50,619 bases of DNA from Bacteroidales bacterium UBA4363 (GCA_002393965.1 DGSL01000022.1:652-51270), one strand, 5' to 3'; shown: positions 1-8,526, counted from the first letter of the stretch. Program-made: numbers and translations. Notes: a model not told the origin generated them from the sequence alone.

Positions 1-833
1 TGCAACTGCTCTCCACAGTCACAGCGCATCGAACCGAAAATGTCGCCCGTAGCGCAGGACGAGTGGACGCGTACCAGTACCGGCTCGTCTTGTTTCCACG
101 TTCCTTTGATCAGGGCTATATGCTCCAGTCCGTTGGACTTCTGACGGAACGGTATGAGGTGGAAATCACCGTAGGCGGTCGGTAGATGGACTTCCTCGCC
201 CCTCTCTATGATCGACTCCTGCTTCAGACGGTAGGCAATCAGGTCTTTGATTGTGATGATCTTGATCTGGAACTGCTCCGCTATCTTGACCAACTCCGGC
301 ATCCTCGCCATCGTGCCGTCTTCGTTCATGATTTCCATCAGTGCCGCGGCGGGATATAGACCCGCAAGACGCGCCAGGTCAATGGAGGCTTCCGTATGGC
401 CAGCCCTGCGCAACACTCCTTTGTCCTGTGCGTAGAGGGGGTTGATATGCCCTGGTCGGCCAAATGTCTGAGGCGTCGATTTAGGATCACACAGCGCCAG
501 GATCGTGGCGGCTCTGTCATGTGCCGAGACTCCCGTGGTGCAGCCTTCCAACTTGTCAATCGTTACCGTGAATGGCGTGCCGAGAACCGAGGTGTTGTCC
601 GTTACCTGATGCGGCAGGTCCAACTCCCGACAACGCGACAGCGTGATGGGTGCACAGAGTACTCCACGTGCGTGTTTCAACATGAAATTGACTTTCTCCG
701 GCGTGATCTTCTCTGCCGCTATGATGAAGTCGCCCTCGTTCTCTCGCTCTTCGTCATCAACGACAATGAGGAATTTACCTTCCCTGAAGTCTTCAATAGC
801 CTCTTCTATCGTATTCAGTTTGTAGTTGCTCAT
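1..833 (-). CDS. ribBA: RibBA: DHBP synthase / GTP cyclohydrolase II, 3' end cut by the window
   Basis: This bifunctional riboflavin enzyme makes 3,4-dihydroxy-2-butanone 4-phosphate from ribulose 5-phosphate (N-terminal half) and opens GTP (C-terminal half). The first 277 codons are visible. The protein starts [20 protein letters not shown], and the DHBP-synthase part reads VDDEREHEGDF, the acidic metal and substrate site, at about residues 25-35. The cyclohydrolase II part begins near residue 205 and shows the zinc cysteines in [18 protein letters not shown] just before the edge. It lies 27 nt behind the LptF-type permease on the same strand, so the two are probably cotranscribed. No clear Shine-Dalgarno sequence is seen. 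ribH is elsewhere, at 16.5 kb, so riboflavin genes are scattered here. Confidence 0.95.
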   Translation of the reverse strand, partial: MSNYKLNTIEEAIEDFREGKFLIVVDDEERENEGDFIIAAEKITPEKVNFMLKHARGVLCAPITLSRCRELDLPHQVTDNTSVLGTPFTVTIDKLEGCTTGVSAHDRAATILALCDPKSTPQTFGRPGHINPLYAQDKGVLRRAGHTEASIDLARLAGLYPAAALMEIMNEDGTMARMPELVKIAEQFQIKIITIKDLIAYRLKQESIIERGEEVHLPTAYGDFHLIPFRQKSNGLEHIALIKGTWKQDEPVLVRVHSSCATGDIFGSMRCDCGEQL

Positions 834-860
834 GATATATTTATGGGATTATTTTTTTTT

Positions 861-2366
861 CTATTCATTTGGTTCATCGGCCCCTTGCTTCTTGTGGAAG
901 GTGAATCGCTTTTTCAGTTTGTCGATGAAGATAATGTAGGCGTCGGAGTTGAATACCGGCGAGTCTTTGGCGGCTTTGAAGGTGAAGAAGATGCCGATAG
1001 GCAGGATGCAGGCCGACGAGAGCCAGATACCCTGCCATGCCTCCCAATGACCGTCACGGGCCATCTTGTAACCCGAGTTGTCAATGATGTAGTACACGAT
1101 GAAGAAGGCGACCGAGATGACGACTGGCATGCCCAGACCGCCCTTGCGGATAATGGCTCCAAGCGGCGCTCCGATGAAGAAGAAAACCAGACACGCAAAC
1201 GACAGCGTGAACTTGCGGTGCCATTCAATGAGGTGACGGGTCATGATGTACCGCTCACTCTCAATGAACATCTTCTGGTTGACAACCTCGTCACGGTCCA
1301 TCTTGGCCTCTGTTCTCGCCCAGTTCCGTATGTTCTTCCGCTCTGTCGGATTCAGCGACGCCTCCAACGCTTGCGCCGAGACAGCTTTCAGTTCTGGACG
1401 CATGGCGATGCGGTCGGATGCGATGAATTGTCCTGGGAAATGACGCCGGTCGAAGAAGTGGGTGGAGGTGAAGCCTCTCATGTACTCTTTCTCCTGGCGT
1501 GCAATGACAACCTCCAGCGAGTCAATCGTACGCTGCAGGCGGTTCAGGTCCTTGGACATGTAGTCGTCTTTCATGACTTCTTCATCCATGCGCGCAAAGT
1601 TGGTGTTGAAGTCGATGACAAACTGTTTCCGGACAAAGGACTCACGACGGTACGGTACGTTGCCCGTGGTGTTGATGCCCGTGGTGGGTTTCGACGCATC
1701 ACGCAGGTTCTCAAACGACTCTCCGTTGTACAACGTGACCACGAGGTAGGTCTTGTCCGACGACATCTGCATGCGTGCCGAATCGGCGGTCGTGACCGTC
1801 GCATTGTTGAACCCGTTCGAGAAGTTATAGACCATCACGCTCTCCAGCAGCTTCCGCTCTTTGTCTTTGTGACGGACGTAGATGTTATAGCCCGATATGC
1901 CGGAATAGAATTCTCCCGTCGGGATCTCCAGTTCAGGTGAGGTCTGACGCAAGGAGTAGATCAGCGTCCACAACCGCTGTTGCGAAAGAGGCAGTACGTT
2001 GTTCGAGAAGAAAAAGGCCCCGATGGAGAGGATCGTGATGAAGAGGGCAAGCGGCGCCATGATACGGAAAAGGGAGATGCCCGCAGCCTTCATGGCGGTA
2101 AGCTCGAATTTCTCTCCCAGGTTTCCGAAGGTCATCAGCGATGCCAACAGGATCGCAAGCGGCAATGCCAGCGGAATCACCGTGAGCGAGGAGTAGAAGA
2201 AGAACTCGAATATGACCGAGGCATCCAATCCCTTGCCGATTACGTCGTTGACGTGCTTCCACAGAAATTGCATCAGCAGAATGAAACTGCTGATGAAGAA
2301 CGTGGCGAAAAAGATACCGACAAAGTGACGGAGTAGGTACCGGTCTATGCGTTGCGTCCCAACCAT
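861..2366 (-). CDS. LptF/LptG (YjgP/YjgQ) family permease
   Basis: This is an inner-membrane permease of the LPS-export ABC transporter family, which with LptB2 moves LPS from the inner membrane to the periplasmic bridge. Three hydrophobic segments lie in the first ~120 residues and three near the C-terminus (from about residue 400), around a long periplasmic part. The motif GEKFELTAMKAAGISLFRI after TM2 is the typical coupling-helix region. At 501 aa it is longer than the ~360 aa of E. coli LptF/LptG. I chose the ATG at 2366 (MVGTQRIDRYLL); the frame is open further upstream, but that extension crosses a -7 promoter box. Whether it acts as LptF or LptG cannot be told from this gene alone. 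Confidence 0.88.
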   Translation of the reverse strand: MVGTQRIDRYLLRHFVGIFFATFFISSFILLMQFLWKHVNDVIGKGLDASVIFEFFFYSSLTVIPLALPLAILLASLMTFGNLGEKFELTAMKAAGISLFRIMAPLALFITILSIGAFFFSNNVLPLSQQRLWTLIYSLRQTSPELEIPTGEFYSGISGYNIYVRHKDKERKLLESVMVYNFSNGFNNATVTTADSARMQMSSDKTYLVVTLYNGESFENLRDASKPTTGINTTGNVPYRRESFVRKQFVIDFNTNFARMDEEVMKDDYMSKDLNRLQRTIDSLEVVIARQEKEYMRGFTSTHFFDRRHFPGQFIASDRIAMRPELKAVSAQALEASLNPTERKNIRNWARTEAKMDRDEVVNQKMFIESERYIMTRHLIEWHRKFTLSFACLVFFFIGAPLGAIIRKGGLGMPVVISVAFFIVYYIIDNSGYKMARDGHWEAWQGIWLSSACILPIGIFFTFKAAKDSPVFNSDAYIIFIDKLKKRFTFHKKQGADEPNE

Positions 2367-2374
2367 AATGCGTA

Positions 2375-2382
2375 CAAAGATA
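2375..2382 (-). promoter_or_regulatory. -7 box of the LptF-type permease gene
   Basis: The minus strand reads TATCTTTG, an exact TAnnTTTG box, ending 8 nt before the ATG at 2366. Transcription should start only a few bases before the ATG. No good -33 TTTG is seen at the usual distance. Confidence 0.5.
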
Positions 2383-2640
2383 CGAAAAGGTCGGGCAATC
2401 CGACTCCTCTTCAATGACGAAAGTCCCCATGACGGTCAAAAAAAGACCTCAAATCAGTCTCTTTCCAGAACGTGCCACATGGTAATGGCTTCTCTTTCTC
2501 GCCTGTTTGCGCATAGAATATTTGTATTGTTTACCTGTTTAAATATCTTTTTATTTTAGAATATATGTCTATGAAATTAAATTTATAAGGAATATTTTCT
2601 GAATATTGCGATAGATTATGGAATTTGATTTTATAAATAC

Positions 2641-2691
2641 GACCTTTGCGTAGAAAATCAATTGACTGTTTTAACGATTAAGGAAAGGAGG
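2641..2691 (+). promoter_or_regulatory. Weak -7 box and strong ribosome binding site of the alcohol dehydrogenase
   Basis: GACCTTTGC at 2641-2649 is one base off the TAnnTTTG box. AAGGAGG at 2685-2691, 6 nt before the ATG at 2698, is a classical Shine-Dalgarno sequence. It decides the start in favour of 2698 over the upstream in-frame codon at 2662. Confidence 0.45.
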
Positions 2692-2697
2692 AACCCA

Positions 2698-3858
2698 ATG
2701 ATAGGATTTGAATACTACAACCCCTCACGTATCGTTTTCGGGGAAGAGAGCGAACAGCAACTCACGCGACTGCTGAAAGCCTACGAAGTAAAGTCTCTCT
2801 TGCTGGTCTATAGTGGCGACTTTGTCAAGACTCTCGGCATCTATGATGTCATCATTTCGTCCGTTTCACAACTCCACATCCGTTTCTTGGAGTCTGGTGA
2901 TGTGGTACCTAATCCGCAGGTCAGCCTCGTGCGTGACCTTGTGCGGCAGGGCAGGAGGAATAATGTCGATTTCGTCCTCGCAGTGGGCGGTGGCAGCGCC
3001 ATCGATACCGCCAAGGCAGTCGCTCTCGGCATACCCTATGACGGCGACGTATGGGACTTTTTCGATAAGAATGTCTCTCCCGACTCCGTCCTGCCCGTCG
3101 GCGTGATTGCTACCACCGCTTCCAGTGGCTCCGAAACGTCCAACGCCGCTATCCTCTCCAATGGCAACTGGAAACTTGGATTCGAGGACGACCGCATCAT
3201 TCCGAAGTTCGCGATCATGAACCCCAGGTTCACAGCCTCTCTGCCTGCCTATCCGACGTTCGTCGGGGTCGCCGACGTACTCTCTCACTTGCTCGAAAGG
3301 TATTTCTCCGAACCGCGACCATCCGATACGACTGACCGTCTGATCGAGGGCGCCGTCCACGCTCTCCTGCTCAATGCCGACCGCCTGCTGCTCAATCTTC
3401 ACGATATCAACGCTCGCGCCGAGATCCAGTGGCTCGCTTCCGTCGCACACAATAATTTCCTCGATGCAGGACGCCAGGCGGACTGGGGATCTCACCGTAT
3501 CGAACACGAACTCTCCGCCCAATACAATATCACCCACGGAGAGGGCATGGCAGTCGTCCTCGTCGCGTGGATGCGTTATGCCGCCGCTCATAAACCCTTC
3601 CGTCTTGCTCAACTCGCTTCCCGCGTCTTCGGCTTCGACGCTCTCGACTACGACGAATCACGCCGCGCCATTCTGCTCTCCGAGTCGCTCGAGGCGTTCT
3701 TCCGCAAGATAGGACTGAGAACACGTCTCTCCGAACTCCAGATCGACGACCGCGACTTCTCCCTCATGGCCCAGCGTGCCACACGTAACGGCAACGTCGG
3801 ACACTACCTCTCCCTCTCTGCCGAGTCCATCGTTGAGATTCTCCGAATCGCACTCTGA
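2698..3858 (+). CDS. Iron-containing alcohol dehydrogenase (BDH/YqhD type)
   Basis: This is a NAD(P)H-dependent dehydrogenase or aldehyde reductase of the metal-dependent group III family, probably cytoplasmic. The 386-aa length is normal for the family. The dinucleotide-binding GGGSAIDTAK lies near residues 97-106. The metal-ligand pattern is present: Asp and His in VADVLSHLLERYF and the two His of HRIEHELSAQYNITHGEGMA. This pattern resembles butanol dehydrogenase and YqhD-type enzymes more than 1,3-propanediol dehydrogenases. The substrate cannot be read from the sequence. It is followed after 68 nt by a CMD-family gene, probably in one operon that ends at the terminator at 4547. The strong Shine-Dalgarno sequence is uncommon in this window and may mean high expression. 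Confidence 0.9.
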   Translation: MIGFEYYNPSRIVFGEESEQQLTRLLKAYEVKSLLLVYSGDFVKTLGIYDVIISSVSQLHIRFLESGDVVPNPQVSLVRDLVRQGRRNNVDFVLAVGGGSAIDTAKAVALGIPYDGDVWDFFDKNVSPDSVLPVGVIATTASSGSETSNAAILSNGNWKLGFEDDRIIPKFAIMNPRFTASLPAYPTFVGVADVLSHLLERYFSEPRPSDTTDRLIEGAVHALLLNADRLLLNLHDINARAEIQWLASVAHNNFLDAGRQADWGSHRIEHELSAQYNITHGEGMAVVLVAWMRYAAAHKPFRLAQLASRVFGFDALDYDESRRAILLSESLEAFFRKIGLRTRLSELQIDDRDFSLMAQRATRNGNVGHYLSLSAESIVEILRIAL

Positions 3859-3926
3859 CAGGACAAACACAAAACTCGCAACTTTTTTATTCATACTAAC
3901 TTTTAAAAGATGGAGGAACAAACACA

Positions 3927-4481
3927 ATGGCAAGAGTACATTTGAAACAGCCGGACGAACTCACCGGCGAAGCACGCAAGGCATTCGACGAACTCAATGC
4001 AAAAGGCAAGATCACCAACATGAAACTCGCTATGCTACAGGATTACGGAACCTACCGGGCTTTCATGGGTTGGTACGACTCATGGGCAAGTCTCGAAAAG
4101 ACCGTCGGATTGCGCGCTGCAACCATCTACGCCCACTCGGTCTCGACCACCAACGGATGCCTGCTCTGCTCGCTGTTCTTTATCAGCGACCTCAAGGCGC
4201 TCGGGATCGACCCGAACAATTTCGATCTCAGCGAAAACGAACTTCTGCTGCGTCAACTTGGCCAGCAGATCGTCAAGGACCCTACAAAGGTGTCCGACGA
4301 TCTGCTCAATGCCCTGCGTAAGTTCTATTCCGACACCGAAATCATCATCATCGTCGGATTCGCGGCCCAGATGCAGGCTACCAACAACTTCAACTCCGTT
4401 CTCGGCGTGGATGTCGATGCCCGACTCCTGCCGCTCCGTGACGAGTTCGTTGCCCCTACTTGGCGCGACGATATAAAGTAA
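3927..4481 (+). CDS. Carboxymuconolactone decarboxylase / AhpD-like family protein
   Basis: This 184-aa all-helical protein of the CMD/AhpD superfamily shows a CxxC pair (NGCLLCSLFF, about residues 75-85), the redox-active site of AhpD-like peroxidases. The Glu usually found about 12 residues before the first Cys and the His 4 residues after the second Cys are not there (Thr and Phe instead), so the classical AhpD proton relay seems absent. A GGAGG sits 10 nt before the ATG. It follows the alcohol dehydrogenase by 68 nt and precedes a strong terminator, so a joint role in aldehyde, alcohol or peroxide stress is possible but only inferred. Confidence 0.75.
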   Translation: MARVHLKQPDELTGEARKAFDELNAKGKITNMKLAMLQDYGTYRAFMGWYDSWASLEKTVGLRAATIYAHSVSTTNGCLLCSLFFISDLKALGIDPNNFDLSENELLLRQLGQQIVKDPTKVSDDLLNALRKFYSDTEIIIIVGFAAQMQATNNFNSVLGVDVDARLLPLRDEFVAPTWRDDIK

Positions 4482-4546
4482 CCCTGCTCACGACTCCGCC
4501 GACGGGCTTTAGCCAATCCATGCCACCCGCATGATATTCTTTCTCG

Positions 4547-4578
4547 GACAGAGGCGTTCTTGCCTCTGTCTTTTTTTG
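4547..4578 (+). terminator. Rho-independent terminator of the ADH-CMD operon
   Basis: A perfect 9-bp stem (GACAGAGGC / GCCTCTGTC) with a 6-nt loop is followed directly by seven T. Confidence 0.9.
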
Positions 4579-4582
4579 CATT

Positions 4583-4726
4583 CATCAGGTCAAAGACTAC
4601 GGCAGATACGAACTTGCAGGCTTCTCGGAAAAGGTAAAACGCCACTACCGTGACACGCACTGGGAAAAGGATTTGCAAAAGGCCTACGATGCAGGACGGC
4701 GAATGGCAGAGAGCATCTCACAATAA
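4583..4726 (+). pseudogene. 3' remnant of an unrecognised gene
   Basis: A frame open from a TGA at 4532 to a TAA at 4724-4726 has no usable ATG before its last ten codons, yet it reads like real protein: HQVKDYGRYELAG, then HYRDTHWEKDLQ, then AYDAGRRMAESISQ. It looks like the last ~45 codons of a gene whose 5' part was lost, with the ADH operon terminator now just upstream. The family is not recognised. Confidence 0.45.
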
Positions 4727-4806
4727 CTGTAATTCCACATAATAGGAGCGTCGCTACCATCCATGCCTGTATCGCTTCATAATGGGGAGGAAGGAGGCGT
4801 GTCCGC

Positions 4807-5283
4807 TTAAAGAATCGTATCGGAGAAGGAGAGTGGAAGAAGGTCATGAACACAGGACAATAGTGTGACGTCCCTGCCATCATAGAGAAGAACCTGAATG
4901 GGATGACCATAGCGCTTTTCCGACTCCAAGAGTACCTGACGACAACTGCCACACGGCGGTACTGGGTGAGGTACAACCAGCCCGTCTCGCCTCGCAACAA
5001 TCGCTATCGCAATGGGCTCCTTGTCGGGATACGTAGCATTGGCATGGAACAATGCAACTCGCTCGGCACATAACCCGGACGGATAGGCCGCATTCTCCTG
5101 GTTATTCCCTCCTACAAGGGTGCCGTCAGATAGGAGCACCGCCGCCCCTACCTGAAATCCTGAGTACGGTGCATACGCTCGACAACTCTCTTCCTCGGCA
5201 CGACGTACCGCATCCTGCAGACACATGGGAAGCTCTGTAAGAGCAAGGGTGGAATACGTGAATGAGAAGTCGTGTGTTTCCAT
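4807..5283 (-). CDS. cdd: Cytidine deaminase
   Basis: This zinc hydrolase deaminates cytidine and deoxycytidine to uridine and deoxyuridine in pyrimidine salvage. At 158 aa it is close to the tetrameric short form. The zinc site is complete: Cys-Ala-Glu in SGLCAERVALF and the Cys pair in PPCGSCRQVL. The N-terminal YAPYSGFQVGAAVL is the family's substrate-binding segment. The start METHDFSF at 5283 is preferred; the frame stays open to 5397, but that would overlap the promoter of the divergent gene. A possible -7 box TACCTTTA (one mismatch) lies at 5337-5344 on the minus strand. Confidence 0.93.
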   Translation of the reverse strand: METHDFSFTYSTLALTELPMCLQDAVRRAEEESCRAYAPYSGFQVGAAVLLSDGTLVGGNNQENAAYPSGLCAERVALFHANATYPDKEPIAIAIVARRDGLVVPHPVPPCGSCRQVLLESEKRYGHPIQVLLYDGRDVTLLSCVHDLLPLSFSDTIL

Positions 5284-5364
5284 GGACGCTTGATTGGGAA
5301 TTAAAAAGGAATACCGCAATGGCAATTTGTGCTTCGTAAAGGTAATAATATTCAAGGAAAAACG

Positions 5365-5373
5365 TAAATTTGC
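5365..5373 (+). promoter_or_regulatory. -7 box of the glucosaminidase gene
   Basis: TAAATTTGC is an exact TAnnTTTG box 32 nt before the ATG at 5405. No well-placed -33 TTTG is seen. Confidence 0.5.
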
Positions 5374-5404
5374 GAGATAAAAACCTGAATACGTCAAATA
5401 GAAT

Positions 5405-6493
5405 ATGAAACGAATCGCACTTCTGTTGCTCCTCTGTCTCTCGTCCTACTGCCTGCTGGCACAGAAACAGAACCAGGCTTATCTCGACTATATCGAGAAA
5501 TACAAGAAGGAAGCAATAGAAGGAATGGATCGTTTCGGTGTGCCTGCCAGTATCACCCTTGCCCAGGGACTTCTCGAGAGCGGTGCCGGACGTAGTGAAC
5601 TGACGAAAAAGTCAAACAACCACTTCGGCATTAAATGCGGTCGAAACTGGACGGGCGATAAGGTGTATTACGATGACGATGAGAAACACGAGTGCTTCCG
5701 CAAGTATGCCTCCGCGCTCGAGAGTTATGAGGACCACTGCCTCTTCCTGAAACGTAATCCAAGATACGCTTCCCTCTTCCAACTCTCCAAGACTGACTAC
5801 AAGGGTTGGGCGAATGGACTCAAGGCAGCAGGATACGCCACCAATCCACGTTATGCGCAACTGCTGATTGGACTGATTGAGGATTATGATCTCGCGAAGT
5901 ACGATAAGATGAAGAGCGGTGCAGAACCGGAAAAGAATTTTAAACCGCAATCGACAACGCCTTCTCAGACCGATAAGACAGACCCTAAACACGATAAGAA
6001 ACAGAATAAAAAGAAGAAGAAACAGCCGAAAGCCAAGAAGGGTGAGAGAAAAACGGCTCTCGGACGATTCCTGAGCGAACGAAAGGCGCAGTCCAAGGAT
6101 GAAAAGGAACGAGATCGCATCTTCGAGGAAACAGAATACATAGGCGAAATAGCCGCCTTCCGCTCTCATGATATCAAAAAAGTGAACGGTGTGAAGTGTG
6201 TGGTCGCTTACCGTGGCGATACCTATGAAGCCATAGCCGAGGAGTTCGGTAAATTCGAAAGCGAACTGCTGAAATACAATGAGGTGAAGTACGGCGCTCA
6301 ACCGAAAATAGGAGAGTACGTCTATCTGCAAAAGAAAAAGAAAACAGGGAACGGTACCTACGTGGCAGAAAATGGAGAGACAGTCTATGACATCGCTCAA
6401 CGTACTGGTGTGCGACTCAAGAGCCTCTACGAACTCAATGGCTTGACTTATGGCAAGGAGGTCAAGGCAGGGGACGTGCTCCGACTGAAATAA
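5405..6493 (+). CDS. Secreted glucosaminidase (GH73-like) with two LysM domains
   Basis: This is a peptidoglycan hydrolase predicted to act in the periplasm or at the cell surface. Residues 1-19 form a signal peptide (MKRIALLLLLCLSSYCLLAQ). Residues ~25-165 form the glucosaminidase domain, with the catalytic-site segment ITLAQGLLESGAGRSELTKK and the typical NHFGIKC and YEDHCLFL blocks. A very Lys-rich linker (KKQNKKKKKQPK) covers about residues 195-215. Two LysM peptidoglycan-binding modules follow, at about 265-310 and 318-362. It starts a plus-strand run with a DUF721 gene and a lysozyme-like gene, which supports a cell-wall role. Confidence 0.88.
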   Translation: MKRIALLLLLCLSSYCLLAQKQNQAYLDYIEKYKKEAIEGMDRFGVPASITLAQGLLESGAGRSELTKKSNNHFGIKCGRNWTGDKVYYDDDEKHECFRKYASALESYEDHCLFLKRNPRYASLFQLSKTDYKGWANGLKAAGYATNPRYAQLLIGLIEDYDLAKYDKMKSGAEPEKNFKPQSTTPSQTDKTDPKHDKKQNKKKKKQPKAKKGERKTALGRFLSERKAQSKDEKERDRIFEETEYIGEIAAFRSHDIKKVNGVKCVVAYRGDTYEAIAEEFGKFESELLKYNEVKYGAQPKIGEYVYLQKKKKTGNGTYVAENGETVYDIAQRTGVRLKSLYELNGLTYGKEVKAGDVLRLK

Positions 6494-6534
6494 TCCCGGG
6501 CAGACCGCCGTAACCACTCCAACCTAAAAAGAGT

Positions 6535-6825
6535 ATGAAGAAACGAGACGAACAGACGGTAGGCGACGTCGTACGTGAATATCTGAAGGCTCAGGGACTC
6601 GAACGACAGATGGCAGAAGCTGAAGTGCTGAATGCGTTTCAAGACTTGATAGGCAAGGAGATGGCAAGGTATTGCGGCGAGGTGCACTTCCGAAATGGTA
6701 CGCTATGCATCGAGGTTCGAAGCGCAGTGCTGAAGAATGAAATGATGATGAACCGCGAAAAAATGCGCAACGATATGAACCGAAAAGCAGGCATGGAGGT
6801 GGTGGAACGAATCTTTTTGGTTTAG
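6535..6825 (+). CDS. DUF721 domain protein (DciA-like)
   Basis: This small 96-aa protein fits the DUF721 family. It has an N-terminal helix (VGDVVREYLKAQGL), a central FQDLIGKEMARYCGEVHFRNGTLCIEV and a C-terminal helix. In other bacteria DUF721 includes DciA, the loader of the replicative helicase DnaB. Whether this short Bacteroidetes form loads helicase is not known from the sequence. It lies 41 nt after the glucosaminidase gene and 37 nt before the next gene. Confidence 0.7.
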   Translation: MKKRDEQTVGDVVREYLKAQGLERQMAEAEVLNAFQDLIGKEMARYCGEVHFRNGTLCIEVRSAVLKNEMMMNREKMRNDMNRKAGMEVVERIFLV

Positions 6826-6862
6826 GAATGGATAGAAATCAAGCTTCTATATTTTATTTCTT

Positions 6863-7528
6863 ATGAACGCACGTATTCTCTTCTCTCTTCTCCCAGGCTT
6901 CACCGCTTCGTGTACGCTGGTGGTGTTCCTCTTCTCTCTTTTCCCCTTTTCCGTGGTAGCACAGGACAGGACAGATTCAATCTCTTCTCATTATTACGTT
7001 TTACCCGATTCTGCAAAAAAGGTCCATTTCTTCCTCCTGAAGGATAGTGCACAGTTCAAGGAGGAAATGGAACGGCCAATACGTGAGATGGCAATGCGAT
7101 ATGCACATGTGGACAGCGATTCAACGGTGCTCGATACGCTTATCATGGAGATCGATACGGAACATTTCGACTGGAATCCGGTTATGGATGCAATCATCGA
7201 GATTGAAAGCCGTGGCAATGCCCAGGCACGCAATGGTATCTACGTGGGGGTAATGCAGATATCTCCTATGCTCGTGAAGGAATGTAATAACATCTTGAAA
7301 CGACGTGGAAGCTCAAACCGCTTCTCTTTGTCGGACCGTTGGAGTTTGACCAAGTCAAAGGAGATGTTCGTCGTTATGATGTCACAGTTTAACCCCGAAA
7401 ATGACATCGATAAGGCTTTCCGTATCTGGAAGGGAGGACCCTACCACCGCAGGGCAAGTACCCAGAAGTATGTAAACCGCGCACGCGCTATCATGCAACG
7501 CAATATCGAGTCAGGCAAATACGACTGA
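6863..7528 (+). CDS. Secreted lysozyme-like (SLT-fold) protein
   Basis: This is a probable exported peptidoglycan lyase or lysozyme-like protein of 221 aa. A signal peptide covers the first ~34 residues, ending near FSVVAQ. From residue ~108 the lysozyme fold is suggested by MDAIIEIESRGNAQARNG, where the Glu of IES is the candidate catalytic acid, then YVGVMQISPMLVKECN, and a C-terminal KAFRIWKGGPYHRR with the usual Tyr and Arg. It is shorter than most soluble lytic transglycosylases. Its place after a glucosaminidase fits cell-wall turnover. The exact activity is inferred. Confidence 0.68.
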   Translation: MNARILFSLLPGFTASCTLVVFLFSLFPFSVVAQDRTDSISSHYYVLPDSAKKVHFFLLKDSAQFKEEMERPIREMAMRYAHVDSDSTVLDTLIMEIDTEHFDWNPVMDAIIEIESRGNAQARNGIYVGVMQISPMLVKECNNILKRRGSSNRFSLSDRWSLTKSKEMFVVMMSQFNPENDIDKAFRIWKGGPYHRRASTQKYVNRARAIMQRNIESGKYD

Positions 7529-7577
7529 TTCCCAAACATTCCATTCTGAACAAGTTTATTCACATCTTTCCTCTCCA

Positions 7578-7614
7578 ACAAAAAAAGAACCCCCGAACGA
7601 ATCCGTCCGGGGGT
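7578..7614 (-). terminator. Terminator of the ferredoxin gene
   Basis: Read on the minus strand, ACCCCCG pairs with CGGGGGT and is followed after a few bases by a T-run (the A-run at 7580-7586). It lies just downstream of the ferredoxin stop. Confidence 0.75.
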
Positions 7615-7636
7615 GTAATTTACTCCGTATAAATAA

Positions 7637-7804
7637 TTATGGGAGGGTGATTGCCTCACTTGGGCAAACAGAAGCGCATGTGCCGCACTCAGTGCATGCT
7701 TCTGGATCGATAGAATAGATGTCGCCTTCCGAGATAGCCTCTACTGGGCACTCGCTGATGCAGGTTCCGCATGCGACGCAGTTTTCTCCAATTACGTAAG
7801 CCAT
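7637..7804 (-). CDS. 2[4Fe-4S] bacterial-type ferredoxin, 55 aa
   Basis: This small cytoplasmic electron carrier has two cluster motifs: CVACGTCISECP (residues 9-20) and CTECGTCASVCP (residues 37-48). The eight cysteines and two prolines are exactly those of clostridial-type ferredoxins. It starts MAYVIGENC and ends ITLP. It has its own near-ideal promoter and terminator, so it is monocistronic. The likely partners are pyruvate:ferredoxin oxidoreductase or hydrogenase-type enzymes, none of which are in this window. It points to an anaerobic lifestyle. Confidence 0.95.
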   Translation of the reverse strand: MAYVIGENCVACGTCISECPVEAISEGDIYSIDPEACTECGTCASVCPSEAITLP

Positions 7805-7834
7805 AATGATTGAAAGTTAAGATTGATTGATGTA

Positions 7835-7866
7835 GCAAAGATAGTCTCAAAAATGAATATAGCAAA
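7835..7866 (-). promoter_or_regulatory. Promoter of the ferredoxin gene
   Basis: On the minus strand TTTG (7863-7866) is followed by exactly 19 nt and then TATCTTTGC (7835-7843). This is a full match to the Bacteroidetes -33/-7 promoter, 30 nt before the ATG. Confidence 0.85.
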
Positions 7867-7943
7867 ACGACAAGGGTAGTTTCTCTCAAAAAAAAAGACT
7901 TTCCCCTGCCGTTTTTAAATGATTCGTCGCCATAGACGACTCT

Positions 7944-7964
7944 GAATACTTTAATGGAGTATTC
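7944..7964. repeat. Inverted repeat between mscL and the ferredoxin gene
   Basis: GAATACT (7944-7950) and AGTATTC (7958-7964) form a perfect 7-bp stem with a 7-nt loop. No T-run follows on either strand, so a terminator is doubtful. A second small stem, GTCG/CGAC, lies just upstream. Confidence 0.4.
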
Positions 7965-8039
7965 TGAATAATGCTCTTTCAGAAAAGACTGAGAAGAGAC
8001 CCGTCTGAAAAAAAGACGAACTTTTCTTAGTAAAAGCCC

Positions 8040-8462
8040 TTATTTGTTCTTCAACAGATCACGGATCTCAGAGAGCAACTGTTCCTCTTTGGAGGGCTCT
8101 GCTGGCGCTGGTGCCTCTTCCTCTTTTTTCTTCATGCGGTTGATGCCCTTGATCATGAAGAATATACAGATTGCAATGATAAGGAAGTCCAGAACGTTCT
8201 GAATGAAATTACCATAGGCGAATACCGTTGCTCCGGCTTCCTGTGCCTCAGCCAATGTGTTGTACGGTTTGTCATCGGAGAGGTTGATGAATTTATCAAC
8301 GAAACTGACATTGCCGGTCGCCTTGCCTATCAACGGCATGATGATGTCGGCAACCAATGACGAGACAATCTTGCCGAACGCTCCACCAATGATGATGCCG
8401 ACAGCCATGTCAACCATGTTGCCACGCATGGCAAACTCTTTGAATTCTTTTACAATACTCAT
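8040..8462 (-). CDS. mscL: Large-conductance mechanosensitive channel MscL
   Basis: This inner-membrane pentameric channel opens under membrane tension to release solutes after osmotic downshock. The 140-aa length is normal. The N-terminus has the family signature [20 protein letters not shown] leading into TM1. TM2 ([16 protein letters not shown]) lies near residue 93, followed by a charged cytoplasmic helix bundle (RMKKKEEE... EIRDLLKNK). It has its own upstream promoter. Confidence 0.97.
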   Translation of the reverse strand: MSIVKEFKEFAMRGNMVDMAVGIIIGGAFGKIVSSLVADIIMPLIGKATGNVSFVDKFINLSDDKPYNTLAEAQEAGATVFAYGNFIQNVLDFLIIAICIFFMIKGINRMKKKEEEAPAPAEPSKEEQLLSEIRDLLKNK

Positions 8463-8494
8463 AGGTTTTGAATCTTTTTTTGTTTATAAACTAT

Positions 8495-8526
8495 GCGAAT
8501 ATAGAGGGAAAAGGTTGTAATATCAA
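8495..8526 (-). promoter_or_regulatory. Promoter of mscL
   Basis: On the minus strand TTGA, 19 nt, then TATATTCGC (one base off TAnnTTTG), 32 nt before the mscL ATG. Confidence 0.5.

Noticed and set aside
396..1940. Long 514-codon open frame on the plus strand
   Set aside because: It runs antisense over ribBA and the LptF-type permease, both clearly real. Its translation is rich in Arg, His and Val and shows no domain; it is a shadow of their codon use.
4590..5000. Minus-strand open frame across the end of cdd
   Set aside because: It overlaps cdd in another frame and includes the gene remnant on the opposite strand.
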